Below are positions 11,928 through 24,364 of a stretch of 64,000 nt of DNA, in pieces. Source of the DNA: Grammothele lineata (taxonomy: Eukaryota > Basidiomycota > Agaricomycetes > Polyporales > Polyporaceae). Numbering within the stretch: the stretch's first letter is position 1; each line of letters opens with the position of its first letter. Both the position numbers and the translations under genes were made by a program. The stretch spans positions 186,001-250,000 of the forward strand of contig NDFF03000327.1 of NCBI GenBank assembly GCA_002150815.3, given 5' to 3'. A model generated the notes under the pieces. The model made no database searches. It saw only the letters and a program-made list of their open reading frames with translations, and was not told the origin of the DNA.

Positions 11928-14900
11928 CTAAACCCCCGCCATCTTTTTCAGCACCGCGAACTCCTCCTTGCCCGTTGCCTTACAGAGAGCGTGGAACTTG
12001 GACTGCGGGTTCGCAAGCAGCACCGCGGGCGTGTCGTACTCGACGATACGGCCTTGGTCGAGAAGCATCACCTGCAGGGATCCCGACGGGAGGGCGAGTA
12101 AGAAGCCGCGAAGTTAGCTTCGGTAAACTTAGAAACTCCCGACCCCAAGACGCGTCTGCCGCGGCCTAGATTCAGGGGTCGAGACCGCCGGGCGGGAGGA
12201 CGTAAAAGATGGAGGAGGGCGCACGTACTCGGTCGTAGTCGATGACCGTGCGCAGGCGGTGCGCGATCGTGAGGATGGTGCTGGACGCAAATTCCCTGGG
12301 GGCGGGGTCAGGGATTCGTTCTGCACGCGGGATACCCCACAGCGTGCGCCACTTACTGGCGAATCGTCTTCCCGATGAGCTCGTCCGTGGCGTAGTCGAC
12401 GCTGTGGGTGTCGCGTGCCACAAGTCAGTACCATACTCCCCATACACTCGGCCACAGCGCTAAGCTCGCGACGTCATGCGAACACACTGGCGTGCCTACC
12501 TTGCGGTCGCCTATTTCGTCGATCGTCCGTCAGTCGTCAGTGCATCGCCGCGGGGCATGAAAGCTGGCCACCACGCACCTCATCCATCAGAAGCACCCTG
12601 GAGCGCTTGAGGATCGCGCGCGCCATGCACAGCAGCTGCTTCTCGCTGCAGGTTCCAAGCGGTCGGACGTACAGGGGTCAGACGAGCGCGGGGACCAGTC
12701 AGAGACAGCGAACGCTATCGGAGATCGTGCAGTGACACTCACCCCGTCGAGAAGTTGTCGCCCCCCTCGGACACGGGCGAGTCCAGATTGCGGAACACGT
12801 TCGCGTTCACACCCTCGTCTTCCTCTGATGGATCGCTGCCCGCCGGGATGAGGTGCACCCGACGGAGGGCCTCGTACTGCCCGCGCCACCCCACACGTCA
12901 GAAAAAGAGATCGCAAGCGACCAATGGGACGCGAGGTACGTACAATCTCGGCGTCCTCGTACTCATCGAACACGTCCAACGTCGTGCGGAGCGTCCCGCT
13001 CAGAATCGTGGGGTCCTCTGCGGAGCGCCCGCGGGGGCAACGGAATCAGCACGCGGATGCGGAACGGAACGGGGCGGAGCGCCAACAGGCTGGCAGGGAC
13101 CATGGGGCGCGGGCGAAAAGCCAAACTGTGGCCACACTCACGGGGGATGATGGTGAGCTTGCTCCGGAGATCTGTCAGGCCGATCTTGGCGATGTCCAGG
13201 CCGTCGACGAGGATGCGGCCCTCGACGGGCTCCACGAAACGGAAGAACGAGAGCGCGAGCGTGCTCTTGCCCGATCCCGTGCGCCCCAGGACGCCCACTT
13301 TCTCACCAGGGCGCACCTCGAAGGAGAGGTGGTGCAGCACGTTTGGCAGTTCAGGCTGTGCGCAGCCGCGGTCAGGGTCCAGAGTTCCAGAATGCCAGAA
13401 GGCAAGATCGGGAGAGGGGGCGCACCGCGTATCGGATGACCAGATCCTCGCACTTGATCTCGCCGCTCGACGGCCACGACGCGGGCGGGCGCGGTTCCAC
13501 GAACTCTGGCGGCTCCCGGGGAAGCTCAGAGAATTCCTTGACACGTTCCACAGCGACCTGTTTGACACCGGATCAGAGAATTGGCCGCGCAACGAAGAGG
13601 GTCCGTTCTCACCATGGACTGCTCCAGCCCAACGAAGCGACGGACCTGGGACGCAGGCTCGTTATTGGATGGCTCAGACGCCAGCACGGCCTATAAAGCT
13701 TACCAGGAAGAGAAGCTGCAGAGCGGGGGCTGGGTTAGTTCGACCTCCCCATAGGTAGCAACCGGTGACTCACGTCACCCAGGAGGGAGGAAGCAAAGGC
13801 GAGGGCGAAGCCGGCGAGCGAGGCGTCGATGCCAGGGGTCAGCACAGCAACGAACGCTGTTATGCCAATAACCGCGCTCGACAACAGATTGAATCGGGCC
13901 GACAGCCAGCGGTTGACTGTGAAAGACAACGATGAGATACGGGCCCGCGACACGCCTAATTATTCGGGCTTACCGCCCCACATCCAATAGTACGGATTCG
14001 AGTTCTGAAGGCAAATTCGCTCGGTCATCAGTACGGTCATCAACCAAGGAGATAACTTACGGTATCTGCGCATCGAAGCATGTCACGCAAGAATTTTGAC
14101 GAGGCACCAAAGGCGCGGAGAACGGCTACACCCGCGATCGTTTCGCCATATATCGAGTAGAGTGGGGACCGAGTGACGGAGTCTGCGAGAGAAAAATCGG
14201 GATCGGGATCGTGAGGAAATCTCAAAATATGAAGACATGGACGCACCTAATCTGCGCATGTCGCGAGAGGTTTGACCGTAGACCTTGGCGGGCAAATTAT
14301 CACTATGCCGCGAGGCGAGTGATCCATGACGCAACGTACCTTTCCGACTAAGATCAAGCATATGAACGTGAGTATATGTGGATCGGGAAGTCCGAAGCCC
14401 GAGATGGCACTTACCACTGTAGTACAAGAAACCGAAGATGAAGGCCGCAATGACGAACGGTGGGCCGCCAACTACCGAGATGGTCACGAAGGTGGTGATC
14501 ACGGACAGACAGTAGATAACGCTACGCCCGAAATTGTCGGGGAGGCTACTATCGATACCTGATTGCGATCTCGATTAGTCATTTCACCTACATGCGAGGA
14601 TGGAAACGAGGATTTACCTTCGAAGTCCTTTCCGAAGCGGTTCAACAACCGACCGCGGGAGACGGTGTCGTGGAAACGGATGTTCGCGAAGAGGACGCCC
14701 TCGAGGAGTTCTAGATTTCGAGATTGTTAGAGACGGAACATCAATCTCGCGACCGGAAACTTACTCTGATACAGGACGACAGAAGCATGGATACCGCCGT
14801 GGTCTTCCGTAGCTTAGTCAGTAGGGAGGACGACGGTCCAGAACGCCAACTTACAGAGAATGAACCAACGCAGAGTCGTTAGGACCAAACCTGCAACGGG

Positions 14901-17900
14901 TGTTAGCTGTTATGATAAGCAGCACTTGGAACCTGACTTGCCAAAGGCAGTGATCTAGCATATAATGTCAGCCATAGCGTGGCAATATGGAGCATATCAA
15001 CTCACAGCAGCGTAGATGCTAATGTAGAAGGACGGCGGTTTCGGCTCAGATGTGCTGAGGTATGAACCCGACCATACGCTACGGCACACAAGTGAGCAAT
15101 ACGCTTTTGAGGTATATGAACACTTGAATACTCACCGAAGCCAGCCATTTTCCAGCACAGGGCTCAAGGCCGCAAGGCCCAAAGAGATGCCGAAGACGGC
15201 CCAGTACCAGTACCCTCCGCATGCCGTGATGTACGACATCCAGATATCCTTCCCAATCCGACCAACGGCACGCTTTTCCTCCTCGACAAGCTTCCTCGGC
15301 GCCTTTTTCTTCTCCGGTTTTGCAGCCGCATCAGGGGTGGGCGTAGGCGCGACCGTTGAGCTCGTTTCTGACGTACCCGCGGACTCGCGCAGCGTGCCGT
15401 CATCATTCTCCTCGATGATCTGCTCGACGTTCTCTGTCGCGACCTCTTCCTTGTCGTCGGACGGGTCCGCAGCGCCGGACTGGACAAGAGTCTTGAGGAC
15501 GCCAGAGTTCTGGAAACCTTCGTAGTCGCCAGAGTATTGAACACGGCCGTTGTCGAGGGAGACAATGTACTTTGCGCCAGGGGCACAGAGCTGGACGTGA
15601 TGGGAGACCAAGATGATAGTGCGTCCCTTCATGAGGTCGCCCTTCAAGCATTCGTTGTACAAGTGGTGTGCAGTATGCGCGTCAACTGAGGATACCGCGA
15701 TCAGGATCGGCGTGAATAGGTAGATAGATGATTGATCCGTACCTGCGGAAAGAACATCGTCCAAGAACAGGACAGAAGCCCTCGAATATACCGCGCGTGC
15801 AAGAGACACTGAAGTATTCGTTAGCAGTTTGCCAGACAGTCATCTATCGACAAACATACCTCGCGCTTTCTGACCACCCGAAAGGTTCACCTGCAAAACG
15901 CTTATCAATATAGGCTCACAGTATCCTGAGAATTGACACGACGTACGCCACGCTCTCCGATTTCAGACTGGTCGCCATCTTCGAGAATGTCGAGGTCGCT
16001 TAGGAGAGCACATGCCTGGGCCGCACCTCATCAGCAGAATTCAGTGGAGGGTCATGGAGTCTTACCTCGAGCGTCTTTTGGTACCGCTCCTCCACGTAGG
16101 GGAGATCAAACAAGATGTTGTCTATAAGGCCAACGTGAGCGTTACGTTGAGTGCTACGACTGAAAGACTCGACTCACCCCTGATCGACGCGTTACGCAAC
16201 CACGCAGATTGCGGGACGTACGCGCACACACCATGGACAACCCACTCCTCCTCAGGCACGACAACACCAGTGAAAGACGCAATCACGTCCGGCGGCGAGC
16301 GCGGGCACATCAGCTGGCCCGTCACCAAGTCCGCCTCTCCCAGGAGCGCAAGGAGTAGGAGCGACTTGCCGCTGCCCAGTCTCCCGCAGACGAGCGAAAG
16401 CTCCCCGAGCGGGAAGTCGAGCGTGAGGTCCATGAGCAGGAACTTGTGGCGCGGGGTGGACGCGTTCGACGGCGCGCCGCTGCCCCGCGCGCGGTCCTGC
16501 GGCCAGGTGACGGTCGCGGACTGGAGGGCGATCGGGTGTGCCTGGCCGTCGAGCGGAGGGACCGGTGCGACTTCGGCACCTTGGAGGTACTTGTCGATAC
16601 GCCGGAGGGAGACGGCGGACTGGAGCATGTTGATGAGCGTCTCGGGGAGGGCGTTGAGGGCGAACTTCATTTCGTTGAACACTAGACGAATTGAGTCAGT
16701 AGGTTTGCAGTACAAGATTCGCGGCTGCGGTCACTGACCGCTAATCTATAGGGTCGTCAGAATCTGAACATGAGCATAGCATATGCGAGAACGTACCGAA
16801 GTGAAAGCGATGGATGGCGTCAGGACCTGCCCGCGAACGACGGCAAAGTGCCAGAATGACACCAAGGTGACCAGAATGGGAGAACCGTTCCTAGATAACC
16901 TGATTGAGCAGCGCGATCAAACAGGATCGGCCGTCGGAGCTTACCAGATCGCATTCCACAGTACTTCGATGGTGTAGTTGAGCTTCTGGTATTTGAGTTC
17001 GCGCTCACGGATCTTATGCACTCTGGCTTCGAAGCTACGTTCCCATGCCATGAATTTGAGCATGCGGATGCCTCCAAGAATCTGTACTCCAGGTAAGCAT
17101 CCTGCGTCGCCAGTGTAGAGGCGGTCGCTTACCTCGTTCATGAGAGAAACACGCTCGTCCCGGGCCTTCATGAGGTTGTCCTGCGCGCCTACGACGACTT
17201 TGCCCGCGAAATGGTTCATCGGTAAGAACAGACACGTCACCGCCAGCCCAAAGAAGCACGACACGCCGAGCAGGCTGTATAGGAACAGCGTCCCTATGAC
17301 GATCTCGATCGGGGCGTCGACGATGGTGAAGAGATGCCATGAAAACTCGGAAACGCGGTCGACATCGGTCGTCATGAGCGTCATGATCTGCGCCTTGCTC
17401 GAGAAGTCATCCTCGTCGTCTTTCTTCTCCTTTTTGTCTTTGCTGGCGTCGGTCGCGCTTTCGCCGTTAGCGGCAGGAGTCTCTGACGACGAGGAAGAGG
17501 CGACGTCCTTGCGGACGAGGGTTTTCGCGAAGAGGATCGAGTTGAGCTGGATGCGCATCCGCACTTGCAGCGTGGTGGTGGAAAAGGACCACAGCTGCGC
17601 GGTCACTGTCTCTCGGTCAGCATGAAGCACTCAAATAAGGGGCAGAAATAGACTCACGGAGCTGCGTGCAGGCATTGCTGACGAACAGGCCCGCGCAGTA
17701 GACGAAACCCCATCCTCTGAACTCGCGCATCGCGTCCACCTCCAGGTAATGAACCACGCGCCGGAGGAAGAACGCCGGCACGTAGAATAGGATGGCGGAC
17801 AGGGATGCGAGCACGATGATTATGGCGAGCGTCCAGATGTTCACGCGCAGGATGCGGTACGCAAGCTCGATGCCGGATCCGGGCGCAGGGCGCCATGACC

Positions 17901-19047
17901 CGATGCGAAGCTTCCAGCGACGCATCGCAGCGCGCATGTTGGCGAAGATGGTGGTGGCACGCATGTCGGCGGCGACGATTGGAAGGTCACCGATTTCGAG
18001 GCTCTCCGCAGTGTTTCCGAGCATAACGACCTTGGTGGTGTAGGAGAACAGGAGGATGTCCCAGACGGAGGCACCTGAGGAATTCCATGAGCATTCGGTT
18101 GACACTTGATGTTGATAAGAGCTCATGTTCGCGCGACGGTGCACTCGTATTGAATATGACAGTTATCACACGCAAGAGGACTGTACATGCAACTGTGTCC
18201 ACAGCTGTCCTGTAACTCTAATATCGCGACACTGCTCCGTGTTCCACGAACCGCCACACGAATAGAGATGACATATAAGGATCATCGACGTACCTGTGAT
18301 TCCGCATACGTTGTCCTCGTATCTCGACGTGATTTGCATGAGCGTCTTGTCTGAATAGATTTCGGTGGACGGGAAGTGTAGAGGCGGTCCGCGGGGGGTG
18401 GTGGCGGCAATAAACAAGCATACCACATACAGCGCTAGCGTCGCATACCACAATCCATGGGGAACACCAGACTCGTGGCGGAATATGGAAACGGCGGGGA
18501 GGGGCTTGCTGGGGAGGATCGCAGTCGTACCGAGGAGCAGAACGGATACGAACGTAAGTCCGGAGAGGTGCACTACCGCGCTCGAATGCTTTGAGTACGT
18601 TTGATTGATGGACGCGCCCGAGAGTGACAGGGTGTAGAGCGCGAACGCGACGTGGAGGGCGTAGACAGCAATGTTCTGCTTGTCACCTTCGGAAACGGAC
18701 CAACCGAGGCCGACACACTGAATGACCAGGATCACGGCAAAGAGTGTCGACATGAGCAGCTTGCGCAGCCGCATCTAATGGAAGGCGCACTGCCTGAGTG
18801 AGGGAAGAGAGCGGTGGAAGACACGACGTACTTTCGTCCAGAACGCGCTCTCGTTGAGTGGTGTACCGTCAACGAAGTCCTCAGGCTTGGTGACGTCGAA
18901 GGGATCCCGTATGAGGCCCTCCTGTCCATCCACAACCGTCGGTAGCGCATCCTTCTCCTTGCTCCGCGCGCTCAGAAGCTGGGCACCGAGGCTTCCTACG
19001 AGGGCGACGGTGAGGGCGATGGCGACATGAATCTGGTACTCCGGCAT
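11928..19047 (-). CDS. ABCC/MRP-type full ABC transporter
   Basis: ATP-driven exporter of the multidrug-resistance-associated (ABCC) class, likely in the plasma or vacuolar membrane. The start is ATG at 19047 ([13 protein letters not shown]) and the stop TAG at 11928-11930. Upstream exons include 19047-18832, 18774-18294, 18074-17658, 17605-17133, 17081-16945, 16890-16797, a 7-nt exon at 16745-16739, and 16681-16178. The N-terminus has extra membrane helices (TMD0-like), then TMD1. NBD1 has Walker A GRLGSGKS (about 16358-16386), signature LSGGQ across 15890-15860, Walker [10 protein letters not shown] with Asp at the catalytic position (usual in ABCC NBD1), and an H-loop SHHV. TMD2 follows. 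NBD2 has Walker [10 protein letters not shown] (about 13261-13287), signature FSTGE split by an intron, Walker B LLMDE and H-loop IAHRL. The last residues read KKMAGV. Exon borders in TMD2 (about 15130-13600) are less certain. The substrate cannot be told from sequence. Confidence 0.9.
16739..16745 (-). other. 7-nucleotide microexon of the ABC transporter gene
   Basis: On the minus strand the seven bases ATTAGCG follow an acceptor ending CTATAG and precede a donor GTCAGT. Flanking introns are 51 bp (16746-16796) and 57 bp (16682-16738). Including it joins ...SIAFTS to VFNEMKFAL through Ile-Ser and restores frame. Skipping it puts the NBD1 exon out of frame. Confidence 0.7.
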
Positions 19048-19932
19048 GGTGGCGACGATTCGAGCAACACTGCTGGAAGGTCGCGGTCGGATACAGAGAC
19101 GAGAGGAAGACGACGTGCGTCGGCCACCGGACTATGTAGTCAGGAACCTCTGACTCTGAAAAGTCCGGGACCGAAGGGAGGAGGCGGGTATTGGGTGGGT
19201 GTCAACTCGAGCCTATTACCTCGAGCGCGTAAAAGTTGGCTCGGGGTCCGGCATCGTCGGAACGGTCTATCATTAGGGCCTCGAAGTAGACGCCTTACAA
19301 ATCCTTATCACCGCATGGTTTGCAGATAAGGAGCATACTAAGGCATCTGGCGAACTACTACTTCCAACGCCATTACAGCACTATACAATCTCATGAAAGG
19401 CTATCACCTTGTCCCAATCGTTTTGGTATTCACCGGCTATAAAGAATCAACGACCTCGCCGCACATCGTGGCCGCTGCGCCAACTATCAGAGTCAGTATC
19501 CGCCTCCTCCAGACGGACTCGATCGTTCGACACTTATCGCCGCGGACGTCCGTCCCGACAAGATCGTTCTGCCACCGCGGCGCCGGTGTTTCAGCCAGCA
19601 TCGGGGATCGAAAGCAGACGATAGCGCGCAGAGTAATAAATGGCGACATCCGTACAATAGGTGTTATCCAAAGTTCAAGAGGAAGTAAATGATACAAGGG
19701 AGTCCATGTCCGACGGGTATGAGAGCTTAGGAACAACGATGCTACAGCAAGACGCGGACGATGCGCGCATACAAGGATGACTGGACGACTATATAAGGCA
19801 ACGACGTAGGCCTTGGCGGCCCGAGAGAAAGCTCACTCGAAATCGAACGTGAACGGGCGCGCGGACATGAATGCAAAGGCAGAGAAGGTGAAAGAGAAGA
19901 CGAAAGCATGGGGGACAAACGTGTCATGGCGC
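19048..19932. other. Intergenic interval, ABC transporter promoter side
   Basis: No gene is seen. The interval holds the 5' flank of the ABC transporter gene and the 3' flank of the next minus-strand gene. Confidence 0.5.
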
Positions 19933-21430
19933 CTATGTTTGCCGTAGGATGGATGTTGAGCGCGACACCCCAGACAGTCCATGCGACAGGCCGGAAGACG
20001 GGCGGGATGGCGCGCCTGAGGGTGGTCGAAGACCCTTCCCCGGTGGATCTGGTGCGAAAGAGACTGACGCGGGCATGGACATGACCCTCCGCTTGTATTC
20101 CTCTGGCGCCACACTGCTGGAATCCGTCGGGTTGTCGCGCATAATCGACTCCGTCGATGTGAAGATCGTGCCACTCCCTACAAAGATAGAGAAGAGCCAG
20201 TTAGACTTGTGTATATCAACCTCGTATAGGGAAGACACTCACGACTCCGCTCTTGCCCAAAGATCCAGCTTGCGATCGGGCTGCCCGCGATATGTAGCGC
20301 GCGAAGCCGCTCCCGCCTTCGTCTCCGACGGCGCAGTAGCCACCAGATAAGGACACCAAGCAAGATGAGGAAGAACACGCTGCCGAGGACGGACCCAATG
20401 ATAATGCCGTCGATCGGGCGAATGCCGTCCTTGGTCTCGCTCTGGCCAGTTTGCGCAAGGGAGGATGCTGAAGACGATATTGAGCTGGAAGACTGGGTGC
20501 GGTTGAACTTCGGTGGCGGGCCTCCGCAGATGAGGAAGAAGGATAGTATATACGGCGCATCCTTAGACGCGGCAGACACGGTGATCTCCAGCGTATGATT
20601 ACCCGGAGAGAGGTTCGACTGCGAAGTGAATAGTGGTTGGTTCGGCACACACGACTGTACGGGCGTCTGCTCATGGACCGTTGAAGCACCGCCGTCGATC
20701 GAATAATTCGCGGCCGGGGCCTTAGGCCCGGCGGGTGTGTCGCCGTAGACCCAAATCGAGGTACCTGGATGAATCAGGATGCTTTTGAAAAGGGAATTTA
20801 CGACGATGCTCACCGTTGAATGGAATTGTGACTGTGGACCCTACTTGGCTAGTGCTGTGGACGGTGCCTTGTCCATTCTGGTTCGCGGCCGAAAGAACCC
20901 AGTCGCTAGAGTTGGCGTAGACAAACTTCGGGAAGTTATCAGGGAAAGGGACACAAATCGGCGGAGGAAAGGGGAACGAAGGATGGCCGTTGCTGCATCC
21001 TGGTCCATTTTGAGATTTTTGACCACTATTGTTATTGTTCCCGCCGCTGTTATTATCATTGTTGTCGTCGTCATCGTCGTGATCCTACATACATGAGTTA
21101 GCTCACACGAACATCTGCAAAGAGCCCACGTACGTCGCTCCCTTTGCTTTTGCTATTACTCCCCTCGCCATCGTTGCCCGAGTTGTCATCCTGAAACATC
21201 TCCTTGCTATTGCTATGGCCATTGCTGTTTTTCCCATTACCCGAGTCGGAACCAGAGCCAAAAGTGTGACCCCCTTGGCTGTGACCGTGAAAAGCGAACG
21301 GAGTGGCAGCCACCGCGCTCGACGTGGTGGTGTCTTGGCGCCCAATTTAGATGGTTCTATAATGCACAATGTATCGCCACTCACCTCTCGCAGCTAACCT
21401 CCTCCGCTTAAAACCTAGATGGCCCGCCAT
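19933..21430 (-). CDS. Single-pass membrane protein with lectin-like ectodomain
   Basis: Five exons with consistent phases: 21430-21385, 21333-21134, 21084-20814, 20764-20243 and 20177-19933 (about 427 residues). After a Ser/Gly/Asn/His-rich N-terminus with an Asp/Asn run comes a beta-rich domain with SDWVLSAANQNGQGTVHST, VGSTVTIPFNGTSIWVYGD, YSIDGG and LSPGNHTLEITV. Basidiomycete membrane proteins of this kind are thought to carry a galactose-binding-like fold. A Ser-rich linker leads to a membrane segment, IIIGSVLGSVFFLILLGVLI, an Arg cluster (RRRRRRRER) and a Ser/Pro-rich tail ending ILRQT. The layout suggests a cell-surface glycan sensor or adhesin. That role is inference. The start and the first acceptor (CCAAG) are weak, and no signal peptide is seen, so the 5' end may be wrong. 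Confidence 0.7.
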
Positions 21431-22716
21431 CCGTAGAACGAAGGCAGAAGGACAGGATCACCACCCAACCTACGTGCTGTGAGGATACGCGATGAGCCAC
21501 TGATCCAAGGCCTACACGCGCAACTAGGGATTAGGGAGAGAACTTAGAGAAAGCAGTACTTACGACAGTCGAGGAGACGCGCAGCGCCGTTCGTTGTCGC
21601 TGCAACGGTCAACGCGAGAGGACGAGGCGAAGAAGGGGTGGGATCGTGGGCACCAACCGGAGGGGAGATTACATGTATACATGCGGCGAACCCGGAGGAA
21701 CGGCTTCGAGGATACTGCATGGCATGCTGAACAGATCCATCTGTTCGTCCGTCAACCAGGGGCTTGAGAACGGCGGCGCCCGTCCGGCCGTCTCTGCACG
21801 CGTGCGCGCTGGAGTGCGTATCATGATGATTATAGCGTGGTATTGGTCCCGCACCTCCCTCACTAGCTATGGCAACCTGGACGTCACCATGTGAGAGCGG
21901 ATGAGAACCGGTGCGTGGGTACTGCTACTGCCTCATCGGACCCGGGGTAACTTCGCAAAGAGACTTAGCGATGCTTGATGGAGTCTCTGCAGACGGTGAA
22001 AGTAAGATCAGTGCTCGAAAACGTGCCCGGCGACCACAAGGTACGCCACGGAGTCTGTTTAAGCAGGAGCAACGATCACGCAAAGTCCTTACCGTTTGTG
22101 TTCCTGGCGTAGGAGTGTAAAGCCCGGAAGTAGCTTCCGCGAGTGAGCGTTGGGTGTGGTCGCGTGTACGAGTGTCCGAAGTGTATAATCAGAGAAATCG
22201 CCGGTTCCAGAAAGATCCGGGGACGCTGCCATGTCGACGTTGGCCTTCGCGATGGAGCAGGCGGGAGAGCGTGCGAGAGAAGATGCGATACCCTGCCGCG
22301 CTGGCATGCACGTAAAGACGTCAGACATATCCTGTTCACCAGCTGGCTGTCGAACACGGGCGGGATGATGGTTGCAGCTTCTGCGTACTGTGCGGTCGGG
22401 ATTTTGAAGGCTAAAATGAAGGGAAGCGCCGCGCCACGCGACGGTCACGCCTCGGTTAGATGCAAGCATGGGATGGATCTAGGCGCTCGCCCTTACCCCA
22501 CACTCCTGGTTCCTGGTCCGAGAGTCCGAGCCTGTCGGCACAGCCAGTGGTCCGAGATCACCAGAGCAAGAACCATCCTCGCCACACACGAGGATAGCAA
22601 CATCCTTTCAGGCAGCGCGGGAGGAACTGCAGGTAAGTACGCACATGGCATTGCCTCGTATTGCGTCATTCCGAGTCGAAGTACACCCTCAGCAAAACCT
22701 GTCCACGCCACACCCA
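21431..22716. other. Intergenic interval, no gene seen
   Basis: I tested whether a signal-peptide exon for the preceding gene lies at 21570-21720, but no frame gives a convincing one. No domain is recognised on either strand. Confidence 0.45.
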
Positions 22717-23520
22717 TTATACATATACGACGCCTAGACACAACTCCGCATCGGGATCACGTCCTACTAGCTCTCTGCTCTGCGCCCGAGTCGGGGTTCC
22801 CTGTCTCCAAGTGGGAAGTGAGGTCGGCATCGCAATAAAGACCGCCACTCTCAGCCCGAGGCTTCGTGCGGCTTCTCCGTCTGCTCCCGGCAAATCCGCC
22901 TTCTGCGAGTGAGTTGAACGGCCGCGACTACCGCGGAGACGGTGCGGACTTGAAGTCGAGGGCGCCGGAGTGTGTGCAACTGCCGAGCCTCGCTGATCTT
23001 GTCGCGAGAGAGTATCCTCTAGAAGGCCATCCGGTGTAGTGGCATGGGCCTGCCACTCTTCACGCGTGGTGTCCGTGAGGAATCCGACGGAGAGGGGCTA
23101 ATTCACCGTCAGCAGTAGTCAGCTCAGCACGTAAGGCGCACCTTTTGCGCGCGAAGAGGGCTTACGCCAAGGGAACAACACACTCACCGAGAGATCCGCC
23201 CATGTCATGCGCCTCGTCGGGGGCATTTGGGGTAAACCGCGCTCCACCTCCGACAGACACGGCCACGATGCCGTCTCGGAACCAACGGCAAGACCCCTCC
23301 AACCACTTCTACTCCTTCTCAGCCTCATGAGAAGTCGCCTACCCAAAAACAACAAAACAGCCACGACGAGAAGGAAGAAAAGCACCGGGACGTATATCGG
23401 AACTTTGATGGGTGTTGTGTCGCCGCTTCCACTTGGTGAGCTGCCGGCGCCCGTGCTCGGGGTGCCAGAGCTCGCCGTGTGGCCTGCGGCAAGATTCGTA
23501 TCGAAGAGCTTTTTCGACAT
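22717..23520 (-). CDS. Uncharacterised single-pass membrane protein, PLS/AMP family (copy B)
   Basis: Two exons, 23520-23188 and 23097-22717, separated by a 90-bp GTGAGT...TTAG intron in phase 0, give 237 residues. The protein starts MSKKLFDTNLAAGHTASSG, a Ser/Thr/Gly-rich outer segment. Next is a membrane helix (VPIYVPVLFFLLVVAVLLFLG, residues about 39-59), then Arg-rich cytoplasmic residues and TWADLS. Exon 2 opens PLSVGFLTD and ends with LRVAVFIAMPTSLP and ELCLGVVYV before TAA. The W-x-x-x/PLS junction at the intron, the AMP[ST] motif and the final L-G-V motif match copies A and C. No known domain is recognised. Function is unknown. Confidence 0.7.
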
Positions 23521-24364
23521 GGAAAAGAAATTGCAGGGACGGGAAATCTGCCTCTGAATCAGCGTTTGAAGGCGCCGCTCCACAAGAGCAGGCTTACCAG
23601 AAGATGATCATATTTCCTAACCTCATTGTAGACGTGTCACTGATCAACACGCCCACACATTCACTTCTTCATTGTTGTTTGCGGCCACCAAAGTCTTGGC
23701 AGTCAAATGGCGGGGAACGTTGATGAAGCATCGTGCTTCGAATGGTCTCGAACAGGATATGATGGAGTTTGAGGGATGGTCGCTGGTAATATCTATCTAC
23801 ACGATGTGTTGAGCTCTGTTGGCCACATGTGCTACAGAATGAACCTCATTAAAATCAAACGCACCGGCTGAGGCGTTTGATGACGGCTCTGCTTGAAAGA
23901 AATAGATGTTGCGGAAGGGTAGTGGGATGAGAAGGTGCGTTAAATCCCCTCGTGAACACGAGCGCTTCTGCAATATGACTCGTCGTGACTCCATGATGAC
24001 GGCAATCACCTCACTACTACCGTTATTGTAAACACATATTGTGAACTTGAATCAACTCAAAGCTACTTCTTTTAGCGTATAGTCATACGAGGCAGACATC
24101 GAAGACTGGTCAGCACTAGTACAGCCTCTCTCATCACGTTGAGAAGAGCTTCTTCAGCTGAGCCCGCCTCGGCCTCTGTGGATGGAAGGAGGATAAGTTA
24201 TCCACCCTAAATCCATACTGCGATCGCGGGTACACCTGCGGACGATGGGTCAGCGAATCATGTACATCAGCACCGTATCCCCACACCACTCACAGCATCC
24301 ATAATCGCACATCCCGCGGTCACTACGAAGTGAAAGACTTTTATTTCCCATGTCCGCGAACGCG
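23521..24364. other. Intergenic interval, no gene seen
   Basis: This is AT-richer sequence between two minus-strand genes. It contains the 5' flank of PLS/AMP copy B and the 3' flank of the seven-pass gene. Confidence 0.5.

Noticed and set aside
21570..21720. Possible signal-peptide exon for the lectin-like membrane gene
   Set aside because: The candidate frames give Pro/Arg-rich, non-hydrophobic starts, and no phase-consistent join to the next exon was convincing.
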